This document shows positions 41,701 to 56,055 of a DNA stretch of 64,000 bases, in pieces; position 1 is the stretch's first letter; every line of letters begins with the position of its first letter. Where the stretch lies: assembly GCF_038396675.1 (NCBI RefSeq), contig NC_088929.1, positions 33,681,001 to 33,745,000 on the forward strand, written 5' to 3'. This DNA comes from Hydra vulgaris. Lineage: Eukaryota > Cnidaria > Hydrozoa > Anthoathecata > Hydridae. The notes below the pieces were generated by a model. It saw nothing but the letters and a program-made list of their open reading frames with translations. It had not been told where the DNA came from and did no database searches. The position numbers and the translations under genes are program-made.

Positions 41701-42879
41701 TAAAAGATAATATTGATAATAAAACTTTTTTTGGATATGATGGGAAGGTATTGAAATTTGACCGTATGTGTCATGAACACCCTAGAAAAAAACGACCAAT
41801 TTATCCTGTTAGATACTTAGTAAGTTTTATTAGTAAAACAAATAAAGTCCCCTCCGAGCACTCTCAAGGAACTTACCCGCCGTGTACCAGCAAGAAACTT
41901 AGTAGGATTAGTAAGTTTTTAGTCAGAGTTCAGTCGGAATAATAAAGTTTTTACTTGGAACTTGGTAGATTTTACTAATACGAGTTACAAAGTACTTAAG
42001 TATTACATTAGCATAAGTATAAGTATTACATTCAGAAACTGATTTTAGTTCATAATAGAACTTCATTCTTTTATTAAATGTTCAACTGAATTATTTGAAT
42101 TTTAAAAATTACAAAATTAAATTAGCAGGGTGGTTTTTTTTTTTAACTTTTAGTAACACAGATAATTCTTGAAAAAATAAATCTACTAATTTAACTACTA
42201 ATATAACAATGACGCTTATTTATAAAACAGGTATAAAAATAACAAATAAAAAAGTGTTATTGAACTAGAGCATAAAAATAAATATAATATAACAACAATG
42301 GTCGAAATTTAATAATTTCGCAAGAGCCAATAAAAAATTCCACTTATTATACTTCATTTGTCTTCATTTTTTATTTGGCTCTAACTGTATCAATAATGAA
42401 ATTTAAAAAATATTAATTTAACTCGACAACTTAATAATCTATATTTTAGAATAAAATTGCTTATTTAACTCACCATAATTTTTGAATGATGAAAAGCTTT
42501 TCATTCTAATTTAACCATAGCAATAATAATTGTAATTTTTCAGGAAATACCATAACTGTATCTACAATATAATATATAAAAATATAACTGTAATTTGATA
42601 AACCAATAAAGTATATTTTACAATAAAGTGTACCTGATTTAAATCATTATAGACATCTTGTTGTCAATTTTACGTCATTAAAACGTAAATCATTTTGCAT
42701 TACTGAAGAGATGTTGGAGATAACTTCGCATTGGTTATCTTCTTTATAAAAAATAAAAACAAGAAAAAACCTGATCCCACAGAGCATTGAACTTTTTAAC
42801 AGGTTTATGTATTTGTTTTAATTTTATATTCATAACATTTTCTAAATAAATTTTTTTTTTTCATTTATATAAGACTGTC
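38714..42879. other. Long A/T-rich stretch without a recognised gene
   Basis: I see no credible coding region on either strand. Points of structure: a TTATTATTG-type low-complexity tract at 39318-39400; a weak inverted repeat GGCATATGTG/CACATATGCC at 40692-40742 within a segment (40560-40960) richer in G/C, where CCAATTCACACTAATGC-like words recur; poly-A/T runs throughout. Short ORFs at 40587 and 41751 have no coding features. Confidence 0.6.
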
Positions 42880-43600
42880 GACAGTATTGCAAAAGTTGTT
42901 TGCAGTAGTAGGAGACGCAAATATGGTACAAAATACAAAAATATTTCAACATCCTCTCCCACCAAAAATTTCTGGATGTGTCACTAAGCAAAAAGTGCTA
43001 CATTTGATGTATTGTTGTCAAGAAGATCATTTATGTAGATAAAAAACAAAACAGGAGTAAGGATAATTCCTTGAGGTACCCTAAAAGTTACTGGAAATGA
43101 AAAGAAAAAAATGGAAAAGAGTATTGGCCTTTAAGGATGACTTTATTAAGGCGGTAAGAAAGAAACTATTCGCGAATCTCAAAAACTTTTTCAAAATATA
43201 TTATATGAAACAAGCTTATAGAGAAGACCAATGTGCCAAACTTTGTCGAAAGCATTAGATATGTCAAGAACAATAAGTCTTAGCCTCTCCGGCTCCTCCT
43301 TATGCACAATAGAATCTTTCAGTCACAACAGTTAACAAGTCAGCCGTTAAGCGGAAGGATCAAAAACCAAATTAATTGTCTGAAAGTTATTTGACTTAAG
43401 ATAGGATGTGAAAAATTTGTTGATCAAAGATTAAAAGACCTTGCTAATAATAGAAAAAAGACTGATCGGACGATAGTTAGGGGGGTCAGAATGTTCTACA
43501 GAGTTTTTAAAAATTGGAACAACGTATGCCATTTTCTAGCAGGCAGAAAAACAAAATTCAGTAAAGCACATATTAAATAGATAATATATTTTTAACTTAG
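42880..43600 (-). mobile_element. Antisense LINE fragment: reverse transcriptase
   Basis: On the minus strand the translation gives FNMCFTEFCF...KMAYVVPIFKNSVEHSDPPNYRPISLF (from about 43590), then KVWHIGLLYKL (about 43230), with the later PQGSILGP-like region (GTSRNYPYSC) near 43070: a reverse transcriptase of the Jockey/I-like LINE group with many stops. Its missing upstream part (endonuclease) appears at 53480-54560 in the same orientation, so both may be halves of one copy. Confidence 0.65.
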
Positions 43601-43602
43601 AG

Positions 43603-43886
43603 TGTTGCGCTTATCGAATTGTCATAAACATAAATCGTTTGGATTGGCTGATTGTATAAAACTATTAATGTCCCCTTGGGAATTTGTATAAATAGCGTGT
43701 CTAACGATGCCCCCCCTCCCTCTTAGAGTAACCTATTAAACAACAACGGACTCGAGCAACTCTTCTACTACTAGCTGTGATCTACGATCTTTTCTTTGTG
43801 TTTATCACATATTTGTATAATAATACTATTATAATATATTAATAAATTGAACTCGTTTTATAACACGACTCTTACATAAAACAACA
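43603..43886 (+). mobile_element. LTR-like sequence with adjacent primer-binding site
   Basis: 284 bp from TGTTGCGCTTATCG to CATAAAACAACA, bounded by TG and CA. It contains a TATA-like GTATAAATAG at about 43688 and AATAAA at about 43840 in the right order for an LTR. Directly behind it lies TGGAGCCCACGGAG, which has the TGG start and position of a tRNA primer-binding site. No second LTR was found downstream. It may be the 5' LTR of the BEL/Pao element at 48.4-53.5 kb or of another lost element. Fossil. Confidence 0.5.
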
Positions 43887-44279
43887 TGGAGCCCACGGAG
43901 AATACGAAAAGAATATGAAGTTCTGAAGTCCACGATAGAGATTAAAAGACAAAATTAAAGAAGCGGTATATAAAGAAAGAGTTGTGATCAATTAATCAGC
44001 TAAGTGAATTTATTATTTGTTTATGAGAATTTCTTTTAAAGATATACGTTAGGATTTATTTAAAACTAAGTTGTAACTTTTGGATCGTTTGTCGATCGTT
44101 AATTACAAATTATTATTCCTTATTATAGTTGTTTAAGTGATAATTGCATTTTAGTGTTGTTTTGAAATATCTATTTCATTTATCAAAAAATTTATTTAAG
44201 ATACTGAAGGAATTTAGTTAAGAATATATATTCTTAATATAATATATATATAATCTTAATATAATATATATATATATAT
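43887..44279. other. LTR-element leader and A/T-rich DNA
   Basis: After the putative primer-binding site the sequence is purine-rich to about 43980 and then A/T-rich, with (TA)n near 44265. No coding region. Confidence 0.4.
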
Positions 44280-44412
44280 ATATATTAAGAAAATTATTTA
44301 AGATATTACTAAGTAAATTATTTAAGATATTATTAAGAAAATTATTTAAGGTATTATTAAGAAAATTATTTAAGATATTATTAAGAAAATTATTTAAGTT
44401 ATTATTAAGAAT
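44280..44412. repeat. Minisatellite, 24-bp unit
   Basis: Five to six copies of ATTAAGAAAATTATTTAAGA (unit completed by TATT) with a few substitutions. Confidence 0.75.
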
Positions 44413-44456
44413 AAAGGTTCATAAGATTCATTTATCTAAATGTTAATACGCTAATT

Positions 44457-46192
<1,736 letters not shown>

Positions 46193-47495
46193 ACGGGCGA
46201 TGCGGAAGTTATCGGACAAAATAAAAACGTCAATAACTTATTTATAAATAAAAAAACAAACTACTATTATATTTTTTTTAAATAAAGCATTTATCTTTTA
46301 ATAAAAATATATTATTTTTTATATGAAAAAACACCACCATCTGCAATTGATCTCAATTTTGCTCTGACGCCTTTCATATGCGACTGGAAAAAGTTTAAAT
46401 CAATTTCTTGTAGTTTTAGTTTAATGCGATCAATCAAAACTTGCTCTGTTAAAGCTTGTTAATCTCCCTCGTAAACCTTCTGTGCCAAATGTCCCCAAAA
46501 ATTTTCAATTGTTCGTGTTTGAGGTACATTTGGGGGATTGGATTCTTTATCAACGTAATAGACATATTGGTCCATCCAATTTAGAGAATTTTTAGAATAA
46601 TGAGAACTTGCTAAATCTGGCCAAAATAAATAGTTAAAGTCTCCATGATACTTGTGAATAAATGGAAGAAGTCGTTTTTTTAAACATTCATTAATATAGA
46701 TTGATGAATTGATCGCTACAGCCTTGGAAGTGCGAAACAATGGCTCGGACATACCACGGTCAGATATGGCTATCCACATTAATAATTTTTTTGGAAATTT
46801 CTCTTTTCCTATAAAACGAGCACTTTCTGGGCATGTCTTTTTGTTGTTTGTTTAGTATCCAGAATTTCCAGGCATGTTGTCCCCTGCAAAACAAAAGTAT
46901 TTTTCGTCATCGATGACTAGAAGCGATTTTGTGTTATAGAGTTGGTTAACTAGTTTCCTGCTTCTTTTCTTTGCCTTTATTTGTTGTTCTATAGTGTATT
47001 TTGGAGTCTTTTCACGTTTTCTATATTTAATATTCATTTTTTTTAACTGATGACCAATTGTCGATTGATTTACACCAAATTTAATACCTATTTTTTTCTG
47101 ACTGACCCCTTTTCGATTGTTGGCAAGTCTCGTTAATTCGGCTTTCTTTTCTCTAGCCCAGGATGTTGGACGACCAGGGTGTTTTCTATCAGAAAACGAT
47201 TGAACAGTTTCAAGTCTTTTTAGGTTATCATATAGTGTACTTCGAGCAAATCCTTCCTTTTCAAAATGATTTACGATTTTTTTTTTATATTAGATTTATT
47301 TACAAAAAACATTTTTAGTCGCCTTCGAAAAGATTCTCGTTCAGCTGCATTTAACCTCATTTTAAATAATAGTGTTTCAAATAATAAAGTTTATATTTTA
47401 TAGAACGTTTATGCCTACGCATAAAACCACAAAAACTAATTATTATGCTCAAATAATGAAATTAGGATTTGTCCGATAACTTCCGCATCACCCGT
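46193..47495 (-). mobile_element. Tc1/mariner-like transposon with 28-bp inverted ends
   Basis: Ends ACGGGCGATGCGGAAGTTAT (continuing CGGACAAA) and its inverse with one mismatch, flanked by TA at 46191-46192 and 47496-47497. 1303 bp with one minus-strand transposase gene. Both termini and the TA duplication are kept; the gene has a few breaks, so the copy is inactive but not old. Confidence 0.9.
46459..47360 (-). pseudogene. Tc1/mariner-like transposase, DDE, broken
   Basis: The start at 47360 reads MRLNAAERESFRRRLKMFFV; then a frameshift in the A-run near 47275-47285 separates it from HTH segments HFEKEGFARSTLYDNLKRL and GVSQKKIGIKFGVNQSTIG. DDE domain: SLLVIDDEKYFCFAGD (first Asp), YLFWPDLASSHYSKNSL (second Asp), VPQTRTIENFWGHLAQK (Glu). 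A second break lies near 46850 (after PGNSGY). I count 36 residues between the second Asp and the Glu, unlike the 34 of classical Tc1. GRPTSWAREKK between the HTH domains is the GRPR-like hook of the superfamily. Confidence 0.8.
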
Positions 47496-47497
47496 TA

Positions 47498-48419
<922 letters not shown>

Positions 48420-48442
48420 TATTTCTTTTCTTAATCTTATTA

Positions 48443-51400
48443 TGTCTAGTTTTGCTAATAAACGTAGAGGACGAACGGTGGCCGTCAATTCAGTCAGGCG
48501 AACTTTTGAGTAAGCTAACAATCTTATGGTTGGTGGTTTGCGCGGAGATTGCTTGAATGAGTTGACGAGTCTGAAAAATACAGCCATCGATAAGTATTTG
48601 AAAATTACACAGTTTGATTGCGATATATCATCTTTGATTGAGGTGGATAAGGAGTTAGAACAAAAAGAAATTACGAGTACAGAGCTTACCATTTTTTATT
48701 AGCGATCTATTTTAAGTTTAGAAGATTTTATTAATAAAAATAATGTAGATGATATAAATTCAAATAAGTTTATTAGCAAGACAGTTTAGCTTCACGCTCT
48801 TAAATTAGAAATCTTTGACGGTAAACAAGAAAATTGGCAAACTTCTTATGAAAATTTTAATTGCGCTATAAATAAGAATATGGAATTGTCTGATATACAA
48901 AAAATGACTTATCTTAGATATTTAGTTAAAGGTCAGGCTTTATCTGCAATTGCAGGATTAACCTTATCTGATGAAAACTATTCAGTAGCTTTAAATATAT
49001 TTAAAAAAAGATTTTCCAATAAGTAATTATAAATTTCAATTCATATGAAAAAATTCTTATCACAGGAAAAAATAAAGGATGTTAGAAATATAAACGAATT
49101 AAGGAAAATGTTTGATGCGATAGAAATACAAATTCGGAGTTTAGAAAATCTATCAGTAGATCAAAATATGTATGGATCAATTTTAATTCCTATCTTATTA
49201 GAAATTCCCAGAGGAATTAAATTTAATTATAAATAGAGAATTAAACGAAAGTCAAGCTTGGAATATAATTAACGTTTTAGAAATATTAATAAATGAAATA
49301 AGTGCCAGAGAAAATACGCGTAGCAATTATGAAAATTTTAGAAATCCCTAAACTGCTAATACTTTATACGCTAACCGGACAGATAATAGGTTTAGTAACA
49401 AGTTTAACCAGAATTTAAGGCAAAATAATTTCCGTTATCAAAATTTTTTTCAAATTTAATTACACGTGTTTGTTGTTTAAAAAATCATAAGTCTCGTTAT
49501 TGTTATTTAGTGATGTTTTAGCTAGGAAAAATACTATAATTGAAAAAAGATGTTGCTTTCGTTGCTACGCGAAAGTCACTCGAGTAAACATTGTAGATCA
49601 AATTTTCGATGTTTTTAGTGTGACAAGCCTCACCATATATCTATTTGTGATAATTTTAAAGAGAATAATAAATTTGATAATAACTTTAAAACAGGACAGT
49701 TAACAGCTGTTGCTGATGTTTCTTTTAAAATTAATCAACGTGTTTTATTCCAGACAGCCTGGGTAAAAGTCAAGAATAATAATTCTCGATTTAATTATTG
49801 TCGCCTTCTCTTTGATAACTGTTCCCAATTAAGTTACATTACGCCTTGATTATGTAAAAAATTAAATTTAAAAACAATGGTTTCTAAAGAAATTAATATC
49901 AAAACTTTCGGAAATAATAATACAAATGAAATTTTAGATAGAGTTAAAGTTTATGTTCAAGGTAATGACGGAGTTGATATTGAAATTATGTTTTGTAAAA
50001 GAAATTTGTTCTCCGTTAAATGGCCACTATATAGAAACTGCGTGTAAAATTATAATCATTTAAAGTACTTAAAATTAGCAGATTATCATAGAGATAATGA
50101 ATATTTAGAAGTTGATATTTTAATAGGTGCCGATTACTATTGGTCAATAATTGAAAATAAGATAATAAGAGGGTTTGAAGGCCCAATTGCAATAAAATCT
50201 AAGATAGGATACTTAGTCAGTGGTCCTATCACGGTTAAGAATAATAATAAAGTAGATTGTTCTGTTCTGTCTTCGCATGTTTTAAAAGTCGAAGCGAAAT
50301 TATATAATGATATATCTTGAATATAATGATATATATTGAAAACTTATCTTTTAAAAACGTTTTATAAAACGTTTTTAAAAGATAAGTTTTCAACTATTTA
50401 GAATAAAAGCGAAGATAATATTAGTGACAATCTAGTTGTCGAATATTTTCGCAAAAGCATTAAATTTGAAAATAATAAGTATACTGTATAAGTACCCTTT
50501 AAGGAGAATCATCCTTTGTTATGCGATAATTATAATTTATGTTTAACGAGATTCAAATCATTAGAGAAAAAGTTTTTAAATGATGCAAAATTATTTGATT
50601 CATATAATGATATTATATTAGAATAATTATTAAATGGAACGGTAGAGCAAGTTTTAATTAATAAATCTAAGGTCGGACTTGTTCTGACTCATTCTTACTC
50701 AAATATTACTTACCTCATAGACAGTTATAAGAGAAGATAAAGTTCCAACTAAGATGCGCATTGTATTTAATGCGAGTGCGACAAACTCAGGTCCCTCGCA
50801 AAATGATTGTTTACATTCAGGTCCTTCTTTAATAACTCTACTAAATGGAGTTTTAATACTTTTTCGTGTAAATAAGATAGCACTTATTGCAGATATTGAA
50901 AAAGCCTTTTTGAACATTTCAATATCTGAGAAACATAGCGATTTTATACGATTTTCATGGTATGAAAATATTAATAATTTAGATATAAAAATTTAAAAGA
51001 TCATAAATTAGTAACATATAGATGTCGAGTTTTATTTGGAGTCACTTCTCCTTTTCTTGTTTCAGCAACTTTAATTAGCCATGTTGAGCTTTATTTAAGT
51101 TCTGATCCGATATTTGTAAGTCGATTACTATATTCTATTCACGTTGACGATTTGAGTTTTGAAAAATGTCGTTTCCGACTAGATGAAGCTGGTTTTAATT
51201 TAAAAAAATTTAATTCGGTCAAAATATTACTAAAGTGTTAGGTTTAACATGGAACAAGAAATAAGATTTATTTATTTTTTCGTTTTTTGAATTATTTAAG
51301 ATTGCCGTCCCTTTTCCAACAAAAAGAGACGTGCTTAGTTTTACAGCAAGTTTTTTCGATCCCTTGGGACTAATAAACCCAGTAATAGCGCGTTTAAAAA

Positions 51401-53480
51401 TTTTATTTCAACAAATTTGTATATCTAAAATAGGATGAGATTGTAAAGTTAATAAAGATTTATTAAAAGTATGGCAAGATATTTATAAGGATTTAGATTC
51501 TGTACAGTCGATTTGTGTACCTAGATGTTTTTTTTTTTCGAAATCGAGTGCAAGTTGCACTTGATATGAACTTTATGGTTTTAGTGATGCTAGTTTAAAA
51601 GCCTTTGGGTGTTGTATATATTTAACATGTATTTTTAATGAGAACGAACAGTGTTCCTCTCTCGTTACTTCAAAATCTAGAATAACATCGCTAAATAAAT
51701 GTACAATACCTCGATTAGAATTAAAAAGTTGCTTACTGCTTGCAACTCTTATTTCAAAAGTAGTTAAGGAACTTTCATCAATTATTCTTATTTCTAAAAT
51801 TAAATTATTTTCAGATTCTTATATTCGCTTACATTGGATGAAAAATTCAAATAAAATTTATGACACATTTATTCAAAATCGTCTTGAAAAAATTAGAGAT
51901 TTATTTGACTTTTCCTCTCGGGATTACGTCGAAACAGATCGTAATCATGCGGATATTATATCACGAGGTGCTAGTATTGAAAATTTAACTAATAATCAGT
52001 TATGGTTCAATGGACCCAAATTTCTTAATATTCTAGAGATTCGGCCTTCCTTTGATCAAAATAAATTAATAAACCCTCCAGAGGAAACAAAAATATTACT
52101 AATAACTAATGAATCGTTCATAGATTTAAAGATTATTGATACAACTTATTTTAATTCATATTCCCGTTTAATACGAGTAACAGCTTTTATTCAAAATTCG
52201 TATATTGCTTAAAAATAAGCGAGTACGAAAAGACAATCTTTTACTTTCTTCTTTTGAATTAAAAACCGCAAAAATAATTTGGATTAAATTTACCCAACAA
52301 AATATATATAGTTCTAAGAATTATAAACAACTAAAAAATGATTTAGAATTTTTCTTTGATAGCGAAGGAGTAATAAGATGTAGGGGGCAATTGGGAAATG
52401 GTCCAATTAATTACAATAATAAATTTCCAATATTTCTTCTAAAAGAAAGTCTTTTACTGAATTAATTATTTTACGTTGTCATGAAAGTGTTAAGCACAAC
52501 AGCGTAAAAGAAACGCTGAACCAATTAAGAATGGAATTTTGGATTCCAAAAGTTAGAAATTTTATTCAACAGTTAATTAAAAAAAGTTTTTTTGTGTCGA
52601 AGGTACGAAGGCAAAACTTATAGTTATCGTGATGTTCCTCCGTTACCTTTAAGTAGAGTAAACGATGATTATGCTTTTAAGCACACAGGAATTGATTACT
52701 GTGGACCATTATTTGTGAAAAATATATATTCTGAAGAAGAAATGTTTAAGTGTTGGATACTTTTAGCTTCTTGTGCTAGTACACGTTTTATACATTTAGA
52801 TTTAGTTCCTGATTGTTCAGCTTTGGCGTGTATTCGAGGGTTGCGAAGACTCATAAGCAAATTTGGCGCACCCTAAGAAATTATTAGCGATATTGAATCG
52901 TGTTTTACAGCCGATGAAACACAGCAATTTGCATTCTCAAAATGCATTTTATGGCACTTCAATGTTGCAGCCGCTCCGTGGTGGGGAGGATTTTTTGAAC
53001 GTATGGTACGTTCAGTCAAGAGAATTCTCAGAAAAATATTGAAAACTGCATGATTATCTTACGAAGAAGTACTCACAGTTCTTGAAGAAATCGAAGTCGT
53101 TAACGTTTTCGTATGAAGAACCGGGAGACGAACCGTTGTCTCTTAATCATCTCGTGTTTGGCAAAAGAATAAGCTCTGAAACATTATTAATAAAAAACAG
53201 TAATGTAAATATGGACATAAAAAAGCGCGTTGTAAATAGAAACTCTATTTTAGAACATTTTTGGAATAGGTGGCGCAATGATTATTTAACAGAGCTCCGC
53301 GAATTTCATAAAAGTTATAATAAAAGTGGAAATAAAAATATTATAAATAAAGGTGATGTAGTGATAATCCAGGATTCAAATTTGGTTTGAGGTTTATGGA
53401 AATTAGGCATTGTTGAAAAACTTTTACCGTCAATAAACGGACAAATGCGTGCAGCAAATGTACGATGTGTCTCCGTTTGA
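48443..53480 (+). mobile_element. BEL/Pao LTR retrotransposon, internal region, heavily broken
   Basis: Parts in order: gag-like region (48443-49430; the DUF1759-type segments LEIFDGKQENWQTSYENF and DIQKMTYLRYLVKGQALSAI), a zinc-knuckle-like Cys stretch (about 49470-49640), an aspartic-protease-like and linker region (49700-50300), reverse transcriptase (50690-51250: KMRIVFNASATNSGPSQN, LIADIEKAFLNISISEKH), RNase H region (51560-51960), and integrase (52480-53390: the HTGIDYCGPLFVKN motif and the DUF5641-like C terminus PGDEPLSLNHLVFGKR, KGDVVIIQD). Order and motifs identify BEL/Pao. More than ten breaks, no 3' LTR: the right end stops against antisense LINE sequence at about 53480. An old fossil. 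Confidence 0.85.
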
Positions 53481-54560
53481 GAGATGGAATGTCAAATCTA
53501 CCCTTGGTGATGACGCTGTTGAAGATTTTTCAAAAGCCTCTAGAGCCTAACTTTCTCGATAAGATACGGAATTTCGTGAACTGAGAATAATGGAGTTTAG
53601 CATCAGACAGTACTTGTTACACCAACTTCTTGGAATAATAAATAACCAATTTTTATAAAAAAAGTTATTCTTTATTTTGAAAAAGATGAAAAAAATGATT
53701 ACAATAGGGATATAGCTGCACAAGGAGGTCAAAACTATTGAGTAGAATGAGGCTTGAATTGGAACCAACAAGAAGAAATTGAAGCTTCCATTCCTACTTA
53801 AAATCAGGAGATTATTTAGGAGACGCATTAATCAGCTGAGAGAGAAAAGACATTAGCCATAGGACCGTCACGAAAAAAATCACGAAAAGAACCCCAGTCG
53901 GCTTTAGGGTAGTAGTAAGTAGTGCGATAATAGGGTGAGTCCGTAGAAAAAGTACAAGATGAAAGATTTATAAAGATCATTGCAAATGATTAGGATTGAC
54001 AGGAAAAAATTTCACAAAGTTAACTATCTGAGTAAGAGATTGAAAAATGCAGAATTTATAGCCTTTAGTGCCAGCAGGGTCAGTGGCGTTAGAGCGGAAT
54101 CAATCAGTGTGATGAGTATTAAAGGCATCAATAACAACAATATTAGCACAGGAGGTATAAAGAAAGGGCATGGTTGGTTTGATCAGAAAATACATCTAAA
54201 AGAGTGTAGTCTTGGGAAAAAGGGAAACGCTTAAGAAAAAAGAGAAAAGTGGTGAGTGAAGAGGTGCATAGCGGAACCACATAAAAGAATGGTCAAAGGA
54301 TTTAAACCTGAGTTCACAAAAAATTAGTGAATTGATGCGTATGTATACCACTAAGCCATGCATGTGAGTATTGGAGTCTTTGCGAATCAAAGGATAGTAC
54401 CCATCAACACTGAGATCTGAAGAAAGAACTGCGGAATTTAAATTATTTTTACTAAGAGCAAGCAAGTCTGGTGAATTTTGCATGAGGTAAAATTCAACTG
54501 ATAAAAGGATGCTTTGGAGACCACAAATATTTGTAAAAAATATATTAAAACAGTTAGGTG
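53480..54560 (-). mobile_element. Antisense LINE fragment: APE endonuclease and linker
   Basis: Minus-strand translation gives SPDLLALSKNNLNSAVLSSD, GYYPLIRKDSNTHMHGLVVY (54483-54330), FRYAPLHSPLFSFF, VIDAFNTHHTD (about 54120), then the linker QFKPHSTQ..., SDAKLHYSQFTKFRILSRKL GSRGF (about 53600-53540). This is the endonuclease and endonuclease-RT linker of the same Jockey/I-like LINE family whose reverse transcriptase is at 42880-43600. Stops and shifts throughout. Confidence 0.75.
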
Positions 54561-55814
54561 GTAGGGATGATTTTTTATTTTAAATATTTTGGGTTACTTT
54601 TAGCATTATTTAAGTTTAAAGAGAAGTTGGCTCATTCATTGATAGAAAACGGCCTCTGTCTCAGTCCTGTTAATGAACCCAAAGTCAAAACGTAAAGCTC
54701 CTTATGCGGTCTCAACAATGCGCATCAAAAGCATTACCAGACACAATCCATGCTCCATGCGCAACATGGCATTGTTAATACACTGATATTTTGAAGCCGT
54801 TGATGGGATCAGCCTCTCTAAAAACCTCTCAAAGAGGCCGGCTTCGAAAATATTTAACTGCCTCAAAGGCCCAAACCCCAGGCAGGGGAATTTCAGCTGG
54901 ATGCGGTTAACATCTGCCCAAGATGAGTTTTTATCGAGACACCATCTTAAGCCTTTACTCACTCAAAAGGCAGCAGGGCATGGGGCAGATAGTACCGGTT
55001 ACATGATACAAGTAGCAGGGTGGTTATGATTATCTATTCTACTTAAGCGTAAGTTTTCTGGGATTTTCATTTTTTTCGTATTCTTTTTATTTCTTTTTCC
55101 ACTTATTTTTTATTTCTAGTTATTAATTTTTTCTCTGCTATTGCTTTATCTTATTAGCTTATTAATTATTTTTCAACTTTTAAAAATCATAGCATTATAT
55201 TAACTATATATGACGTGCCTAAAACACAGTTTTTGTTGTTATTGCATACCAATATTCATATATACCTGTACTTGTATTTTATTATATATACCTTTATTTA
55301 TACATTATTATTATTATAAAAATAATTATAACCAAGATTTTATTTATGCTTCAGTTCGCTTTTATTTTTACAGAGTTTTAAAAAGTTTTTTTTATTATTT
55401 ATCAGTTGTTTTTTTTTTTAAAGAGTTTTACTTAATCTTTCTGTTTAACTTTCTTTTCTCGTTGTTTTTAACTTGCCGCCAACAACAGCGTGCACCTGAT
55501 ATTTTCTCTTTGTGCGATTCAAATAAATCTCTTTGTTCTATTCAAATAAATTTTGAGAATAATTTTTCAGCTTTTTTTTTTTCTCTCACATTTTTTCTCT
55601 CTTATTTTTTTAATATTTTTTTGTGCTTTTGACAAAATGCAAAACTTATTTATTAATTAATAAATATATTTACGGAAAATTTATAATCATTACTTTATTT
55701 GTAATACTTTTACTTATATGTACGAAAAAAATATATGTAATTTCTATAAATGCATATACAAATTTATATATATGTATATATATATACTTTATTTTGATTT
55801 TTTCGCTGTCAATT
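54561..55814. other. LINE 5' regions and T-rich DNA
   Basis: 54630-54970 is a richer-in-G/C block (minus-strand ORF of 86 aa, SKGLRWCLDKNSSWADVNRI...) that may be the 5' part of the antisense LINE; I do not recognise the protein. 55020-55800 is T-rich on the plus strand with no credible gene; it may hold the 5' leader of LINE 3. Confidence 0.4.
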
Positions 55815-56055
55815 ATGTCCACGAAAATAAAACTGGTCAAAGCCAGTACAACGCCAATCACTAGTTTATATGAACATGAAGGATTCTCAAGCACAGGACC
55901 CGGTAAAGCAGAACAACCAGACTAATGTTTGCAGAATTTCTAGCTGTAAAAGCACGCATTACAACTCTAGAAAACAAAGTCTTGACCTTAGAAGCAGAAG
56001 ACGAAACCTTACAAAAATCTCTTTGCGAACTAAAAAAACCTCAACCGGTATCATT
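55815..56055 (+). mobile_element. LINE 3, ORF1 start, split by a hAT transposon
   Basis: The ATG at 55815 starts MSTKIKLVKASTTPITSLYE. After a stop near 55924 another frame continues with a heptad-like coiled coil (AEFLAVKARITTLENKVLTL, EAEDETLQKSLCELKK), ending at the 8-bp duplication GTATCATT of the hAT insertion. The coding sequence resumes at 59155. Confidence 0.65.

Noticed and set aside
41751-41942. 63-aa plus-strand ORF
   Set aside because: Short, no family, no splice or promoter support, in a stretch of repeated TACTTAGTAAG-like words.
55210-55632. 140-aa ORF rich in Phe/Tyr/Leu
   Set aside because: T-rich low-complexity translation; the hydrophobic pattern follows base composition rather than real membrane segments.
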